Assembly (NCBI GenBank): GCA_016707115.1
Contig: JADJIH010000001.1
Coordinates: forward strand, 124,001 to 188,000
Source: Ignavibacteriales bacterium
Lineage (GTDB): Bacteria > Bacteroidota > Ignavibacteria > Ignavibacteriales > Ignavibacteriaceae
Length of the DNA: 64,000 bases
Direction of reading: 5' to 3'
The notes under the pieces are model-generated. The model was not told the origin of the DNA and searched no databases. It saw nothing but the letters and a program-made list of their open reading frames with translations. The translations under genes were made by a program, and so were the position numbers. Positions 53,200 to 62,468 of this stretch are shown piece by piece. Positions within the stretch are counted from its first letter, which is position 1; each line of letters starts with the position of its first letter.

Positions 53200-56172
53200 A
53201 TGCTAAAATTCTTTTCGTTAATTATTCTTATTTCAATTATTCCGCCTATCTATTCTCAAACGTCATCCCAAAAGTTTGATGAGGCAATGTCTGCATATCA
53301 TAATCAACAATATGTGCAGTCCAACAGATTGTTCGAAGAGTTTTTTAATGAATATAAAATTGTTGATGAAGTTTATGCAACTGCTAAATACTATTCCGCA
53401 GAATCATTATTAAAACTTGGCAGAAAAGATGAAGCCGCAATTGGTTTTGAATATTTGGTTAAAACCTATAACTGGTCTAATTATCGGGACAAGGCATTAT
53501 ATAATCTTGGGTTAATTTATTATAATTCTGGTAAGTACGAATTATCCCGCAATAAACTGAAGATGTTATTAAATGACTATCCTGAAAGTGAGTTCTATGG
53601 AAATAGTCTTTACTGGGTAGGTGAATCATTCTCTGCAGAAAATAAACCAAAGGAAGCAATTCAATTTTTAGAAGAAGCAGTTGCAGATAAAAGAAATAAA
53701 AAATATGCTGATTATTCGATCTATACCTTAGCAAACGCATATGAGAAAACCGGTGATTATAATAATGCAGTTAAATATTATGATCAGTTACTTACGTATC
53801 ATAAAAATTCCACCCTTGCTACTTCATCACAGATACGAATAGGGATTTGTTACTTCAAATTGAAAGATTATCAATCTTCTATTGTCGAACTTAAAAGTCC
53901 AAAACTTATTAATCTTTCTGACGAAATGTATTCTGAAAGTATTTATTTGCTTGCTACTTCATATTATCGGGTTGGTGAATACAATGATGCCGAAAAAAGT
54001 TATATGGAAGTCTTGCAAAAATTTCCTGATGCTAAATATGCTAGAGATTCCAAATATGGATTAGCTTGGACGTACTTTCAACAAAAAAAATATAATGAAG
54101 CATTTTCACAATTTGATGAACTATCAATTGAATCAGATTCACTAGGTATTAAATCACAATTCTGGAAAGGCGAATGCAAACGCTATTTAGGAAAAAATAA
54201 TGAAGCTAACGCGATTTATAAAGAATTTCTAGAAAAATATCCAAATGACCCCTTGGTTCAGGAAGTTCAATATCAACTTGGCGTGGTTTACTTTAATACA
54301 AATAACACAGATCTCGCCACAAGATATTTAATTTCTGCGAACTCATCTGAAGATAGTGTTATCAGGGGAAAATCATTTGCGATGCTGGGCGAAATTGAAT
54401 TGAATAAGGGCAATTTTAAAGCTGCTAAGAATTATTTTGAGATGGTTCTTGCAAATAAAGGCGCTGAAAAATCAGTTCACAGTCGAGCATTATTAGGCCT
54501 TGGAATATCCTTATATCATTTGAATGACAATAAAACTGCGCTTAAATATTTAAATGAATTAGAAAATTCTGATCCTGGATTTGAAACTCAAAAACTCAAT
54601 TTCTTCCTTGCGGAAAATTATTTTGCATCGAATGATTACAAAGCAGCCCTAAATAATTATAATAACTCAACAGGTACAGATCAGGAAATAAATTCTCAAG
54701 CGCTTTATGGAAAAGCCTACAGTTATTTTAATACAGGTGATTATGAGAATGCTGCATATCAATTTTCTGATTACATAAAAAAGAATCAAAAAAATAAAAG
54801 ACTAAGTGATGCAAAATTAAGATTAGCCGACAGTTATTTTGGAAGCAAGAATTATACTGCTGCAAGCAAGGTTTATCAGGAATTGTTTAGTGCAGATGCA
54901 AAACTAAGCACAGATCCCTATGCCAGATATCAATATGCTCAAGCTCTTTATAAATCAGGCAAAACCAATGAAGCAATTAGTGAATTCCGATCAATTCAGG
55001 AAAAATTTCCAAATTCTGATTATGCTGAAGTTTCACTTTATACAATTGGATGGATACATTTTCAGAAAAAAGAATACACACAATCTATAGCGCAATACAA
55101 TACCGTTATTTCAAAATATCCAAATACAAAACTTGAACCAATAATTTATTATTCAATTGGTGATGCTCAATTCAATATGGAGAAATATGATTCTGCAATT
55201 GTTAATTATGAAAAAGTTTTATCTCAATTTCCATCTTCGCAATATGTGTTTGATGCGGTAACAGGTATTCAATATAGCTATGTGGCAAAAGGAAACCCCG
55301 AAAAAGCTGTCTCTTTTCTTGGTGAATTTGTTTCCAAAAATCCAAGTTTAAGTTATGCTGATCAATTGATGTTTAAAAAAGGGGAAATTTATTACAGCTT
55401 GCGACAGTACGATAAAGCAAAATCGGAATACAAAAGTTTCACATCAGCTTATCCAAACAGCAAACTTGTAGCTGATGCTTATTATTGGATTGGTAAGAGT
55501 TCGCAAAATCTTGGTCAGGGCGAAGAAGCAATTTTTAATTTTGATAAGGTATTTAACAACTTTAAAAATTCTGAATTAGCATCAGCATCAGTACTTGAAA
55601 TGGGATTAATATATCGATCATCAAAAAATTATGATGCTGCTATCAGCACTTATAATCGTGGAATTAACGAACTTAAAAAATCTGCTAAAATTCCTGAATT
55701 CCAATACAATAAAGGAATGACATTATTGGAAAAGAATAGTTTTCAAGAGGCCTATTCTGTATTTGAAGAAGTAGTTATGTATTACCCAGGAACTGTGTTT
55801 GGTGATAAATCCAAATTTGAATTAGCATTAATAGATATTGCTGGAGGAAGGTACACGACAGCAGATGAGTATTTAATGTCTCTTTCAGAAAATAGAACAG
55901 ATGACTTAGGAGCTAAATCACAATATTATCTTGGTCAATCTTTGTATGATCAGGCCAAATATAATGAAGCAATAACTGCGCTGGTTAGAGTTAGAACAGT
56001 TTATTCACGATATGAAGAATGGCTAATGAGATCTTACTTGCTTTTAGGTGACTGTTACGTAAAACTTAACGATAAACGAAATGCTGCTGAAATGTATAGA
56101 GCTGTTCTGACTAAATACAGCGGAACTCCAATTGGAGATGAAGCCCAACAAAAATTGAGGAAAGTACAATGA
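53200..56172 (+). CDS. Long exported tetratricopeptide-repeat protein
   Basis: A protein of about 990 residues with a signal peptide (KFFSLIILISIIPPIYSQ) and TPR units covering nearly the whole length, perhaps two dozen, such as ALYNLGLIYYNSGKYELSRN, SIYTLANAYEKTGDYNNAVK and YYWIGKSSQNLGQGEEAIFN. Their 36-37 residue form with FP-x-S endings resembles the BamD/CpoB (YbgF) type. I set the start at ATG 53200 because GAAGGA lies 6 bases before it; TTG 53194 is also in frame. It is the first gene of a run with an outer-membrane barrel, an HU-SPOR protein and ExbB-ExbD-TonB. A periplasmic scaffold role is inferred. Confidence 0.88.
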   Translation: MLKFFSLIILISIIPPIYSQTSSQKFDEAMSAYHNQQYVQSNRLFEEFFNEYKIVDEVYATAKYYSAESLLKLGRKDEAAIGFEYLVKTYNWSNYRDKALYNLGLIYYNSGKYELSRNKLKMLLNDYPESEFYGNSLYWVGESFSAENKPKEAIQFLEEAVADKRNKKYADYSIYTLANAYEKTGDYNNAVKYYDQLLTYHKNSTLATSSQIRIGICYFKLKDYQSSIVELKSPKLINLSDEMYSESIYLLATSYYRVGEYNDAEKSYMEVLQKFPDAKYARDSKYGLAWTYFQQKKYNEAFSQFDELSIESDSLGIKSQFWKGECKRYLGKNNEANAIYKEFLEKYPNDPLVQEVQYQLGVVYFNTNNTDLATRYLISANSSEDSVIRGKSFAMLGEIELNKGNFKAAKNYFEMVLANKGAEKSVHSRALLGLGISLYHLNDNKTALKYLNELENSDPGFETQKLNFFLAENYFASNDYKAALNNYNNSTGTDQEINSQALYGKAYSYFNTGDYENAAYQFSDYIKKNQKNKRLSDAKLRLADSYFGSKNYTAASKVYQELFSADAKLSTDPYARYQYAQALYKSGKTNEAISEFRSIQEKFPNSDYAEVSLYTIGWIHFQKKEYTQSIAQYNTVISKYPNTKLEPIIYYSIGDAQFNMEKYDSAIVNYEKVLSQFPSSQYVFDAVTGIQYSYVAKGNPEKAVSFLGEFVSKNPSLSYADQLMFKKGEIYYSLRQYDKAKSEYKSFTSAYPNSKLVADAYYWIGKSSQNLGQGEEAIFNFDKVFNNFKNSELASASVLEMGLIYRSSKNYDAAISTYNRGINELKKSAKIPEFQYNKGMTLLEKNSFQEAYSVFEEVVMYYPGTVFGDKSKFELALIDIAGGRYTTADEYLMSLSENRTDDLGAKSQYYLGQSLYDQAKYNEAITALVRVRTVYSRYEEWLMRSYLLLGDCYVKLNDKRNAAEMYRAVLTKYSGTPIGDEAQQKLRKVQ

Positions 56173-57764
56173 GGCTAAAAATATTATTGATTTTATCATT
56201 TTCAATTCTTGTTGTTTATGCGCAGGATGATAAAACAAAAAATCCAAATGTTGAACTCCCTGATTTTGTTATTACCGGCAAAAGTCAATTGAACATTAAG
56301 AAAGTTGATAAGATAAAACCAGATTTTATATCGTCTGTGAATGAAGATTTTATTAAACCAATTTATTCACCTGAAGAACTTGAGATCGGTGATTTTTCTA
56401 ATCCGCTAAAAAGTGATATGAGTTTCTTAAATGATGTAAGTTTTTATAAAGGCAATATAGCCGCAGGGATTGGATTGTATTCAATCCCGACAGTTAGCGC
56501 CAATTATGCTCATCCGTTTACGAATGGAATTGTTGAAGGAATGTTGAGTGGTGATTTTATAAGAGCGTATGAAGACAATAGCGATCGATATAATACAAGA
56601 TTTGGATTTAATTTTACTTATTGGTCAGATATTGATGGGGAAGTATTTCCGGGAACACAGTTTAATGTTAACGGTAATTATGGAACTACGAGTTTTAAAT
56701 TTTTTGCTTCAGAAAATCCTGAAGAACGAAGAAGCCTGAACTACGGAAAATTTGAAGTTGATGTAAAAAATGATTTTGGTAAAAATTTTCTATTTGGTTT
56801 GAACTTAACAAATCATGTAACGAATATTTCACAGGAAGAATTTGATGAAAACAATTTGCGTCTAAAAGGGGAAGCGCTTTATAAATTAGCCGCAGTAAAT
56901 GTTGGTGCAGCTATCGATTACCGGAACCATTCTATTAAAAATCTTTTAGGTGATAACGCTGGTAAAGATTATTTTTTGTTTCGGCCAACAGCCGGATTAT
57001 TTTTTACTAAGTTGATAAAGGGATCAATCGGTTGGACATTTTCTCGAGGAGCTGGTGAAACATATAACGCACTCTATGCTTCCGTTGCAATCAAGTTAGA
57101 TAAAAACATTACAATCTTTGGTGAGTATGCACCAACAAGTGAATTTAGTAGTCCGGGAAACTTTGTAATTAAAAATAATTACTTTAACGTTGATAGTATT
57201 GGAAGTGTTTATTGGGAAAAAACCAGTGCATTAACTGCATCTGTAAAATATGAGTTTGGTAAATATTTTCAGCTTGATGGCGGACTGAGATATTATAAAT
57301 CAGACGCTTTCCCATATTTTGGACCATCTTCTGATTCTGGTAAATTTGATTTGCATTATGCGGATATGAAAAATATAAATCCATATGCAAACTTTTTATT
57401 TTATCTTGGACCATACGGTGAATTTTATAGTACATTAGAGTTATCTGATATCCGAGATATAGATGGAAATTTAATCCCTTATTTACCTGTGTTTACTCTA
57501 AATGCTGCATATAGTTATAAATTTCAAAATGGATTAACCTCTATTGCAAGATTAGATTATCAATCAAAGAGATATGCAGATATTAAGAATGAAATTTCAA
57601 TAGGTGATTATTTTGATTTAGGTTTATCATTCATATATTCATTCCAGCCAAATCTTGATTTAACGTTGGATATAAATAATATTCTAAATCAGAAAAATTA
57701 CTTCTGGAATGGATACAAAGAAGTTCCATTAAATATCATCATTGGTGTTAATTATCGCTTGTAA
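56169..57764 (+). CDS. Outer-membrane beta-barrel protein, TonB-receptor-like barrel with short N-terminus
   Basis: A 531-residue exported protein (signal peptide LKILLILSFSILVVYAQ). Alternating hydrophobic strands run from about residue 85 to the end, closing with LDLTLDINNILNQKNYFWNG and IIIGVNYRL, the usual last strands of TonB-dependent receptor barrels. Only about 60-70 residues lie between the signal and the first strand, too few for a plug domain. They include LPDFVITGKSQL, which resembles a TonB box followed by VTG. It overlaps the TPR stop by 4 bases. It is likely a partner of the TonB-like protein encoded downstream. Ligand unknown. Confidence 0.78.
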   Translation: MRLKILLILSFSILVVYAQDDKTKNPNVELPDFVITGKSQLNIKKVDKIKPDFISSVNEDFIKPIYSPEELEIGDFSNPLKSDMSFLNDVSFYKGNIAAGIGLYSIPTVSANYAHPFTNGIVEGMLSGDFIRAYEDNSDRYNTRFGFNFTYWSDIDGEVFPGTQFNVNGNYGTTSFKFFASENPEERRSLNYGKFEVDVKNDFGKNFLFGLNLTNHVTNISQEEFDENNLRLKGEALYKLAAVNVGAAIDYRNHSIKNLLGDNAGKDYFLFRPTAGLFFTKLIKGSIGWTFSRGAGETYNALYASVAIKLDKNITIFGEYAPTSEFSSPGNFVIKNNYFNVDSIGSVYWEKTSALTASVKYEFGKYFQLDGGLRYYKSDAFPYFGPSSDSGKFDLHYADMKNINPYANFLFYLGPYGEFYSTLELSDIRDIDGNLIPYLPVFTLNAAYSYKFQNGLTSIARLDYQSKRYADIKNEISIGDYFDLGLSFIYSFQPNLDLTLDINNILNQKNYFWNGYKEVPLNIIIGVNYRL

Positions 57765-57781
57765 ATATTTACAAAAGAAAA

Positions 57782-59872
57782 ATGACTAAAGCAGAATTAA
57801 TAAGAAAAGTTGCAAAAAATGTTGGTGTTCCGGATACGGATGCTAAAATATTTTTTGAATTATTCTTAAAAAGAGTTTCGGCAATAGTAGAAATTGGTCA
57901 ATCAATTTTTGTTAAGGATTTTGGATATTTCCATCTCATAAAAGGGAGTATTAAAAAACCGATTTTTAGTTTTAAGGATAATGACGTTTCCGAAGAAGCA
58001 GTAGAACTTGTACTTTTTTCTGAAGACAAAGATCTTCGGAAATCAGATACAAAAGGGTTAGTATTTAATATCCCTTTCTTTGATGAAGATGATTATCATC
58101 CTATTGATTCTGCATTTAGTTTGAGCATTGGCAAACCTTTAATTCCGTTGCGCGGAGTTCCTTTTGATAATATTTATATGCCGACTTCAGGATATGAATA
58201 TAGAAGACTAATCGAATCTAAAGTTGAAAAAATAATTGCATCATCAGAGATTGCAGAGTCTGCAGAGAATTTCCCAACTCTTGTGATTGATGCTCGTGCA
58301 TACAACTCTAACCAGGTTCAATTACAGTGGGATGATAAATCTAGTTTTGGAATAATTGATAAATCAGCTGAAGATAAGCTTCCTTCTGAAGTAAAATCGG
58401 AATTGAGTGAATATGAAAAACAGACTAATGAATTAAAGAATATAGCCTGGGATTTTGGTGAAGACCTTTCACAGCAAATTGAAGTTGACTCTATTCTTGA
58501 TATTGCAGATGAACGAATTAATATGGAGACTAATTCTAAAGAGAAATTAATATCAGAAGATGTTACTCAAAAAGTTGAAAATGAACCTGGGGAAGTCAGT
58601 TTCGTTCAAAAGGAAATGACACCTGAGGAAAAATTTGCAGATGAATCTGAGTTTGTTGAAGAAATTACTCTTGATCAATCATCGGAAAAATTGGATGAGT
58701 TATTAGAAAGTGAAAATGAGCCAACTGCACTAATAGAAGAAGTTTTAGATCAAAAGGTAGTTGAAGAATATAATGACGGTTTCAAGATTCAGAATGAAAA
58801 TGAGGAAGAAATTATAGATGAATTGAATGATGAAATAATCATTGAGGATAATATTGAAAATCCTATTGAGGAAGTTGAATCTTTAACAGAGGAAAATATA
58901 CTGACTGAAACAGAATTGTCTGATGATGAATTCTGGAAAAGTACTTCAAAATATTTTGAACCATATAAGCCCGGTGCTGATAAAAATACCAAAGATTTTG
59001 AAGATGTAAACTCAACTATTGATAGTTCTATTTCAGATGATTCAAAGGAATCTGACCAAAAAATGGGTGAAGATATTAGAGAAGTAATTGAAAATGATTT
59101 GGTACTAGATGTTCCTTCTCTCGATGAAAAAGAAAACTTAGATAACAATAATCAAATTCAAGAAAATAATATGGATGAAAATAAAGAGGAAGAAATAATC
59201 GAATTAGAAAAAGTACCTGAACAAAAAGCTGAATATTTCGAACCGACTAAAAAGAAAAATCTTGTTCCTTTTATCGTATTTCCATTATTAGTAATTCTAT
59301 TGTCTTTAGCACTCTATTGGTATTTAGAGTTTTATAAAAAAAATGAAGTTGTTCCCAAACCTAAACAGATAGTATTAAATTCTAATAATGCAAAGATTGT
59401 GCAGAGAAATTTTGATATTCCTGTAACATATCCTTATCTGCCTAAAGTTAATGAGACTACAATTTCCGAAACTGAATCTTCCAGGAATGTTGATCAGAAT
59501 ATAACATCTGAAAAAAATGAAGTTATAAAAACAGAGCCAATTAAAACAGAAGAAAAGAAAATTGAAAAGGAAATTCCAAAACAAAAAGAAACTGAAACTA
59601 AGAAAATAGTTAGTCCTGTTATTCCTACAGGGAAGTCACTTAATGTCGGTAACAATATTTACAAATATGGCGATTATTATGTTGTCCAGGTAGCTGCATT
59701 CAGATCCAGTTCCATCTCAGAAAATGAAGCAGGGAAGTACAGGAACAAAGGATATAATTCTTTTGTAGAAGCGGCGGAAATTCCTGAACGTGGAACATGG
59801 TATAGAGTAAGGGTTGGAAATTTTTCAACAAAAGAAGAAGCCCAGAATTTTTTAGAAAAAAATATTAGATAA
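57782..59872 (+). CDS. HU-like DNA-binding (HU-CCDC81 type) protein fused to TM helix and SPOR domain
   Basis: A 696-residue fusion. Residues 1-65 look like an HU/IHF fold (AELIRKVAKNVGVPDTDAKI, GQSIFVKDFGYFHLIKGSIK). A second HU-CCDC81-like segment is near residues 117-160 (FSLSIGKPLIPLRGVPFDN, YEYRRLIESKVEKII). Then come an acidic, low-complexity linker (about 210-490), one membrane helix (about 493-517, FIVFPLLVILLSLALYWYL) and a periplasmic tail ending in a SPOR domain (about 629-696, YYVVQVAAFRSSSISENEAG). SPOR domains bind denuded peptidoglycan at septa. The protein could link DNA or another partner inside to the cell wall outside; DNA binding itself is not proven by sequence. Confidence 0.85.
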   Translation: MTKAELIRKVAKNVGVPDTDAKIFFELFLKRVSAIVEIGQSIFVKDFGYFHLIKGSIKKPIFSFKDNDVSEEAVELVLFSEDKDLRKSDTKGLVFNIPFFDEDDYHPIDSAFSLSIGKPLIPLRGVPFDNIYMPTSGYEYRRLIESKVEKIIASSEIAESAENFPTLVIDARAYNSNQVQLQWDDKSSFGIIDKSAEDKLPSEVKSELSEYEKQTNELKNIAWDFGEDLSQQIEVDSILDIADERINMETNSKEKLISEDVTQKVENEPGEVSFVQKEMTPEEKFADESEFVEEITLDQSSEKLDELLESENEPTALIEEVLDQKVVEEYNDGFKIQNENEEEIIDELNDEIIIEDNIENPIEEVESLTEENILTETELSDDEFWKSTSKYFEPYKPGADKNTKDFEDVNSTIDSSISDDSKESDQKMGEDIREVIENDLVLDVPSLDEKENLDNNNQIQENNMDENKEEEIIELEKVPEQKAEYFEPTKKKNLVPFIVFPLLVILLSLALYWYLEFYKKNEVVPKPKQIVLNSNNAKIVQRNFDIPVTYPYLPKVNETTISETESSRNVDQNITSEKNEVIKTEPIKTEEKKIEKEIPKQKETETKKIVSPVIPTGKSLNVGNNIYKYGDYYVVQVAAFRSSSISENEAGKYRNKGYNSFVEAAEIPERGTWYRVRVGNFSTKEEAQNFLEKNIR

Positions 59873-59893
59873 TTAATTTATTAAAGGATAGAT

Positions 59894-60550
59894 ATGAACT
59901 TATTAGATATTTTCTTAAAAGGTGGATTTATTATGTGGCCGATACTTCTCAGTTCAATAATCGGACTTGCAGTATCAATCGACCGATTTATAATGTTAAG
60001 AAAAGCAAAAATTAATGTCCCTGCTTTTATGGTTAGAATAAGAGGTTTTATAAAGAAAAAAGATATTTCAGGTGCAATAAGTTATTGCATGCAGGAAAAA
60101 TCGCCTGTTGCAAATATTGTTCGTAAAGGATTAAAGAAATACAAATACGGACATGATAGGGTTAAAGATGCAATAGAAAATGCCGGAAGTCAGGAAATAA
60201 GCAAATTAGAAAAAGGATTATCAGTACTAGCATCCGTTGCAGGTATTGCTCCATTGTTAGGATTTCTTGGAACAGTTACAGGAATGATTCAGGCTTTTAT
60301 GACAATTCAAGATTTAGCTGGTGCAGCAAATCCCAGTGATCTTGCCGGTGGAATTTGGGAAGCACTAATTACAACTGCATTTGGTCTAATAATTGGCATT
60401 CCAGCGTTTGCATTATATAATTACTTTCTAAGTGCAGTTAAAAAATTAGTTGGTGAGATGGAAACGGTTGCTAACGATGTTATTGATGTAATTCAGGATG
60501 GTGGAAAAGATGAAGCGGAAATTGATGACGAAATTGAAATGGAATTATAG
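59894..60550 (+). CDS. ExbB/TolQ/MotA-family proton channel protein
   Basis: A 218-residue inner-membrane protein with three helices: near residue 10 (FIMWPILLSSIIGLAVSIDR), near 105-130 (VAGIAPLLGFLGTVTGMIQA) and near 155 (ALITTAFGLIIGIPAFALYN). The GLLGTV-x-GMI-type motif and the Thr in LITTAFGL are the conserved pore residues. With the ExbD-like protein it converts the proton gradient into motion of a TonB- or TolA-like partner. It lies 21 bases after the HU-SPOR gene and 8 bases before exbD-like. Confidence 0.93.
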   Translation: MNLLDIFLKGGFIMWPILLSSIIGLAVSIDRFIMLRKAKINVPAFMVRIRGFIKKKDISGAISYCMQEKSPVANIVRKGLKKYKYGHDRVKDAIENAGSQEISKLEKGLSVLASVAGIAPLLGFLGTVTGMIQAFMTIQDLAGAANPSDLAGGIWEALITTAFGLIIGIPAFALYNYFLSAVKKLVGEMETVANDVIDVIQDGGKDEAEIDDEIEMEL

Positions 60551-60558
60551 GTAACCAA

Positions 60559-60963
60559 ATGAAATTTAAACTATCTAAAGAACCACTAAGCATATTTGCT
60601 TATTCCTCTTTAACAGATATTGTGATGCTGCTGCTGATATTCTTTTTACTCACTTCGCAATTTGTTATTCAAACAGGAGTTAAAGTAAAACTTCCAGGTT
60701 CAAAGATGAATGAAAAATCTGAACCATCTAGAATGGTAGTTACCTTAACACCAATGGGTGGAGTTTTTGCGGGAGAAGAAGAAATCAGCATTGATCAACT
60801 TCCTGTTAAGCTTGGTGAGATGAAGGCACAAACTAGTGAGGATAATCTTATAATTCGTGCTGATAAAACTGTTGCAATAGATCTGGTAATTAAAGTTATA
60901 GATGCAGCTAAAATTTCCAACATTGAAAAATTTACAATAGAAACTGAAAAAGAAAAGCTTTAA
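60559..60963 (+). CDS. ExbD/TolR-family protein
   Basis: A 134-residue protein with one N-terminal helix carrying the essential aspartate, SSLTDIVMLLLIFFLLTS (Asp at about residue 20), and a periplasmic domain with VKVKLPGSKMNEKSEP and NLIIRADKTVAIDLVIKVID, the conserved core of the family. It pairs with the ExbB/TolQ-like protein upstream. Sequence does not separate ExbD from TolR. Confidence 0.93.
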   Translation: MKFKLSKEPLSIFAYSSLTDIVMLLLIFFLLTSQFVIQTGVKVKLPGSKMNEKSEPSRMVVTLTPMGGVFAGEEEISIDQLPVKLGEMKAQTSEDNLIIRADKTVAIDLVIKVIDAAKISNIEKFTIETEKEKL

Positions 60964-60964
60964 T

Positions 60965-61666
60965 ATGTATTTGTCAAATCAAAACGTTAGCCGTATCTCA
61001 TACTCAGCTTCAATAGTATTTCACCTGATTTTACTTTTGCTGTTCCTTATAATCAATTTCTCTTTTGATTACCCTTCTAAAGAGTATGTCGAATTATCAT
61101 TTGGAGTTTTAGGCGGTGCAGGTTCTTCAGGTTCGGAAGGAACAGCGTTTGATGAAGTATTAGAGAAAGCCGAGTTGCAGGAAAAAGATATCACAAAAGA
61201 CAAAAATCTTGAAGTAAAAGAAGTTGAGCTTCCAAAAGCAAAAAATACAGATGTAAGTGATGTTAATCCTGCTCAAAAAGATAAGGAAGTAAAAAAAGAA
61301 ACTGTTAAACAAACTGAGCAGCGTGAAAGTGAAAATTCTACAGGTGATAAAAAAGGAAATCTAAATCAAGGAACAGGTGATTTTGGTTTTCATTTTGAAG
61401 GCGGGGGATTAGGAACTAGAAAGATTTATAGTTATGTAATTCCAGCTTATCCCGAAGGAGTTAACAAGGAAATTGATATAAGATTAAAGTTTACAATTAA
61501 ACCTGATGGAACTGTTGGTTCAATCTTTTTACTTTCTAAAGCAGATACAAGATTAGAGAATGCAGCTATAAATTCACTATGGCAGTGGAGATTTGAACCT
61601 TTAAATTCAAATCAGGTTCAAGGTGATCAAACTGCGGTTATAGTTTTTCCTTATCGACTGCAATAG
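60965..61666 (+). CDS. TonB-family energy-transducing protein
   Basis: A 233-residue protein with an N-terminal helix (ASIVFHLILLLLFLIINFSF), a charged Lys/Glu-rich linker in place of the Pro-rich one of E. coli TonB, and a C-terminal TonB domain (IPAYPEGVNKEIDIRLKFTI, KPDGTVGSIFLLSKADTRLE, AINSLWQWRFEPL). It is the third member of the ExbB-ExbD-TonB set and should contact an outer-membrane partner, most likely the barrel protein of the same operon. It overlaps the convergent gene downstream by 29 bases. Confidence 0.92.
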   Translation: MYLSNQNVSRISYSASIVFHLILLLLFLIINFSFDYPSKEYVELSFGVLGGAGSSGSEGTAFDEVLEKAELQEKDITKDKNLEVKEVELPKAKNTDVSDVNPAQKDKEVKKETVKQTEQRESENSTGDKKGNLNQGTGDFGFHFEGGGLGTRKIYSYVIPAYPEGVNKEIDIRLKFTIKPDGTVGSIFLLSKADTRLENAAINSLWQWRFEPLNSNQVQGDQTAVIVFPYRLQ

Positions 61667-61937
61667 GTTCTTCATGGTAATAGAATTTATAAAAGAAAAA
61701 TTCTATTATAGTTAATAATGTTAACGAGAATGCATCCCGATCAAACTGCATTCCCAAACCTTTTGGTTCCATTACAACTTTAGCAACTATCCCAGTAATT
61801 GTCCAGCCTACTGCAAATAAAATAGCGATAAGTGTAATGTTTAGGAACCCTGCGGATAGATTCTCATCCTGCCATTTTTTTGTAAAGATTACTAATCCAA
61901 AAATAAGATGAACAAAAAAGATAAATGCTGTAATCAT
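61638..61937 (-). CDS. Small membrane protein, function unknown
   Basis: A 99-residue protein with three hydrophobic segments (ITAFIFFVHLIFGLVIFT, ITLIAILFAVGWTITGIVAK, and SLTLLTIIEFFFYKFYY). I do not recognise the family. It overlaps the preceding 190-residue membrane protein gene by 4 bases (ATGA), so the two are translated together. Its 3' end overlaps the TonB-like gene on the other strand. Confidence 0.65.
   Translation of the reverse strand: MITAFIFFVHLIFGLVIFTKKWQDENLSAGFLNITLIAILFAVGWTITGIVAKVVMEPKGLGMQFDRDAFSLTLLTIIEFFFYKFYYHEEPIAVDKEKL
61678..61708. terminator. AT-rich hairpin near the converging operon ends
   Basis: TAATAGAATTT (61678-61688) and AAATTCTATTA (61698-61708) are perfectly complementary, an 11-bp stem with a 9-base loop. 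It stands 11 bases after the TonB-like stop codon and inside the last codons of the opposing gene. No long T-run follows, so it is only a candidate terminator for the envelope operon. Confidence 0.35.
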
Positions 61938-62464
61938 AATTCGGAATCCTCTTCACGTGATTTGCGATTTGCGAAACTCATTCCGAATGCACCCCCAATC
62001 ATCCCAAAAATTGAATTGATAATAAAGTTACTGGAAAGAATCATCAGTAGATAAATAATTGAAAAGCCATTCTTTTGAATGTCTTTGGATACACTTTTAC
62101 TCAGTTTTAAGGATTCATCAACCATAGGCCCAAAAAATGATCCTAAATCCCATTGACGCATTACTATTTCTGTTTGCGGCAGGGATTGTATAAAATCATT
62201 TGACTTTGTGAAGTAGGTTAAGAGCATTTCAAATGTTGTAATAAATAAAGTTGCAAATAATCCTGTTAAGAATCCAAATCCTAAAGATTTTCCTACAAGT
62301 ACTTTCTCATTTGAACTTTTGATTTTTTTATCAAGTAAAATTGAAATAGCTGCTGCTGCAGGTACTATAAGACAGCAGCTAAAGTTTTTTATTCCCGGAA
62401 CTGTTGAAAGAACCGCGGCACCAAAGCCGCACACAAGAGTTGGTAAATATTTTTTTAAAATCAT
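61934..62464 (-). CDS. Membrane protein with DUF4199-like topology, function unknown
   Basis: About 176 residues from ATG 62464 (MILKKYLPTLVCGFGAA), with four hydrophobic helices: near the start, in CCLIVPAAAAISILL, in GFGFLTGLFATLFITTFEML, and in IIYLLMILSSNFIINSIFGM, ending with a charged tail. Topology and length resemble the DUF4199 family of FCB bacteria, but I cannot confirm the match. The frame is open to 62506, yet the residues before MILKK are not membrane-like and overlap the DUF2085 gene, so the shorter start is preferred. Confidence 0.65.
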   Translation of the reverse strand: MILKKYLPTLVCGFGAAVLSTVPGIKNFSCCLIVPAAAAISILLDKKIKSSNEKVLVGKSLGFGFLTGLFATLFITTFEMLLTYFTKSNDFIQSLPQTEIVMRQWDLGSFFGPMVDESLKLSKSVSKDIQKNGFSIIYLLMILSSNFIINSIFGMIGGAFGMSFANRKSREEDSEL

Positions 62465-62468
62465 AAAT

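Noticed and set aside
57782..59872. The acidic linker read on the opposite strand as a Ser-rich protein (58789-59148)
   Set aside because: It is the complement of Glu/Asp codons in a low-complexity linker, with no start signal.
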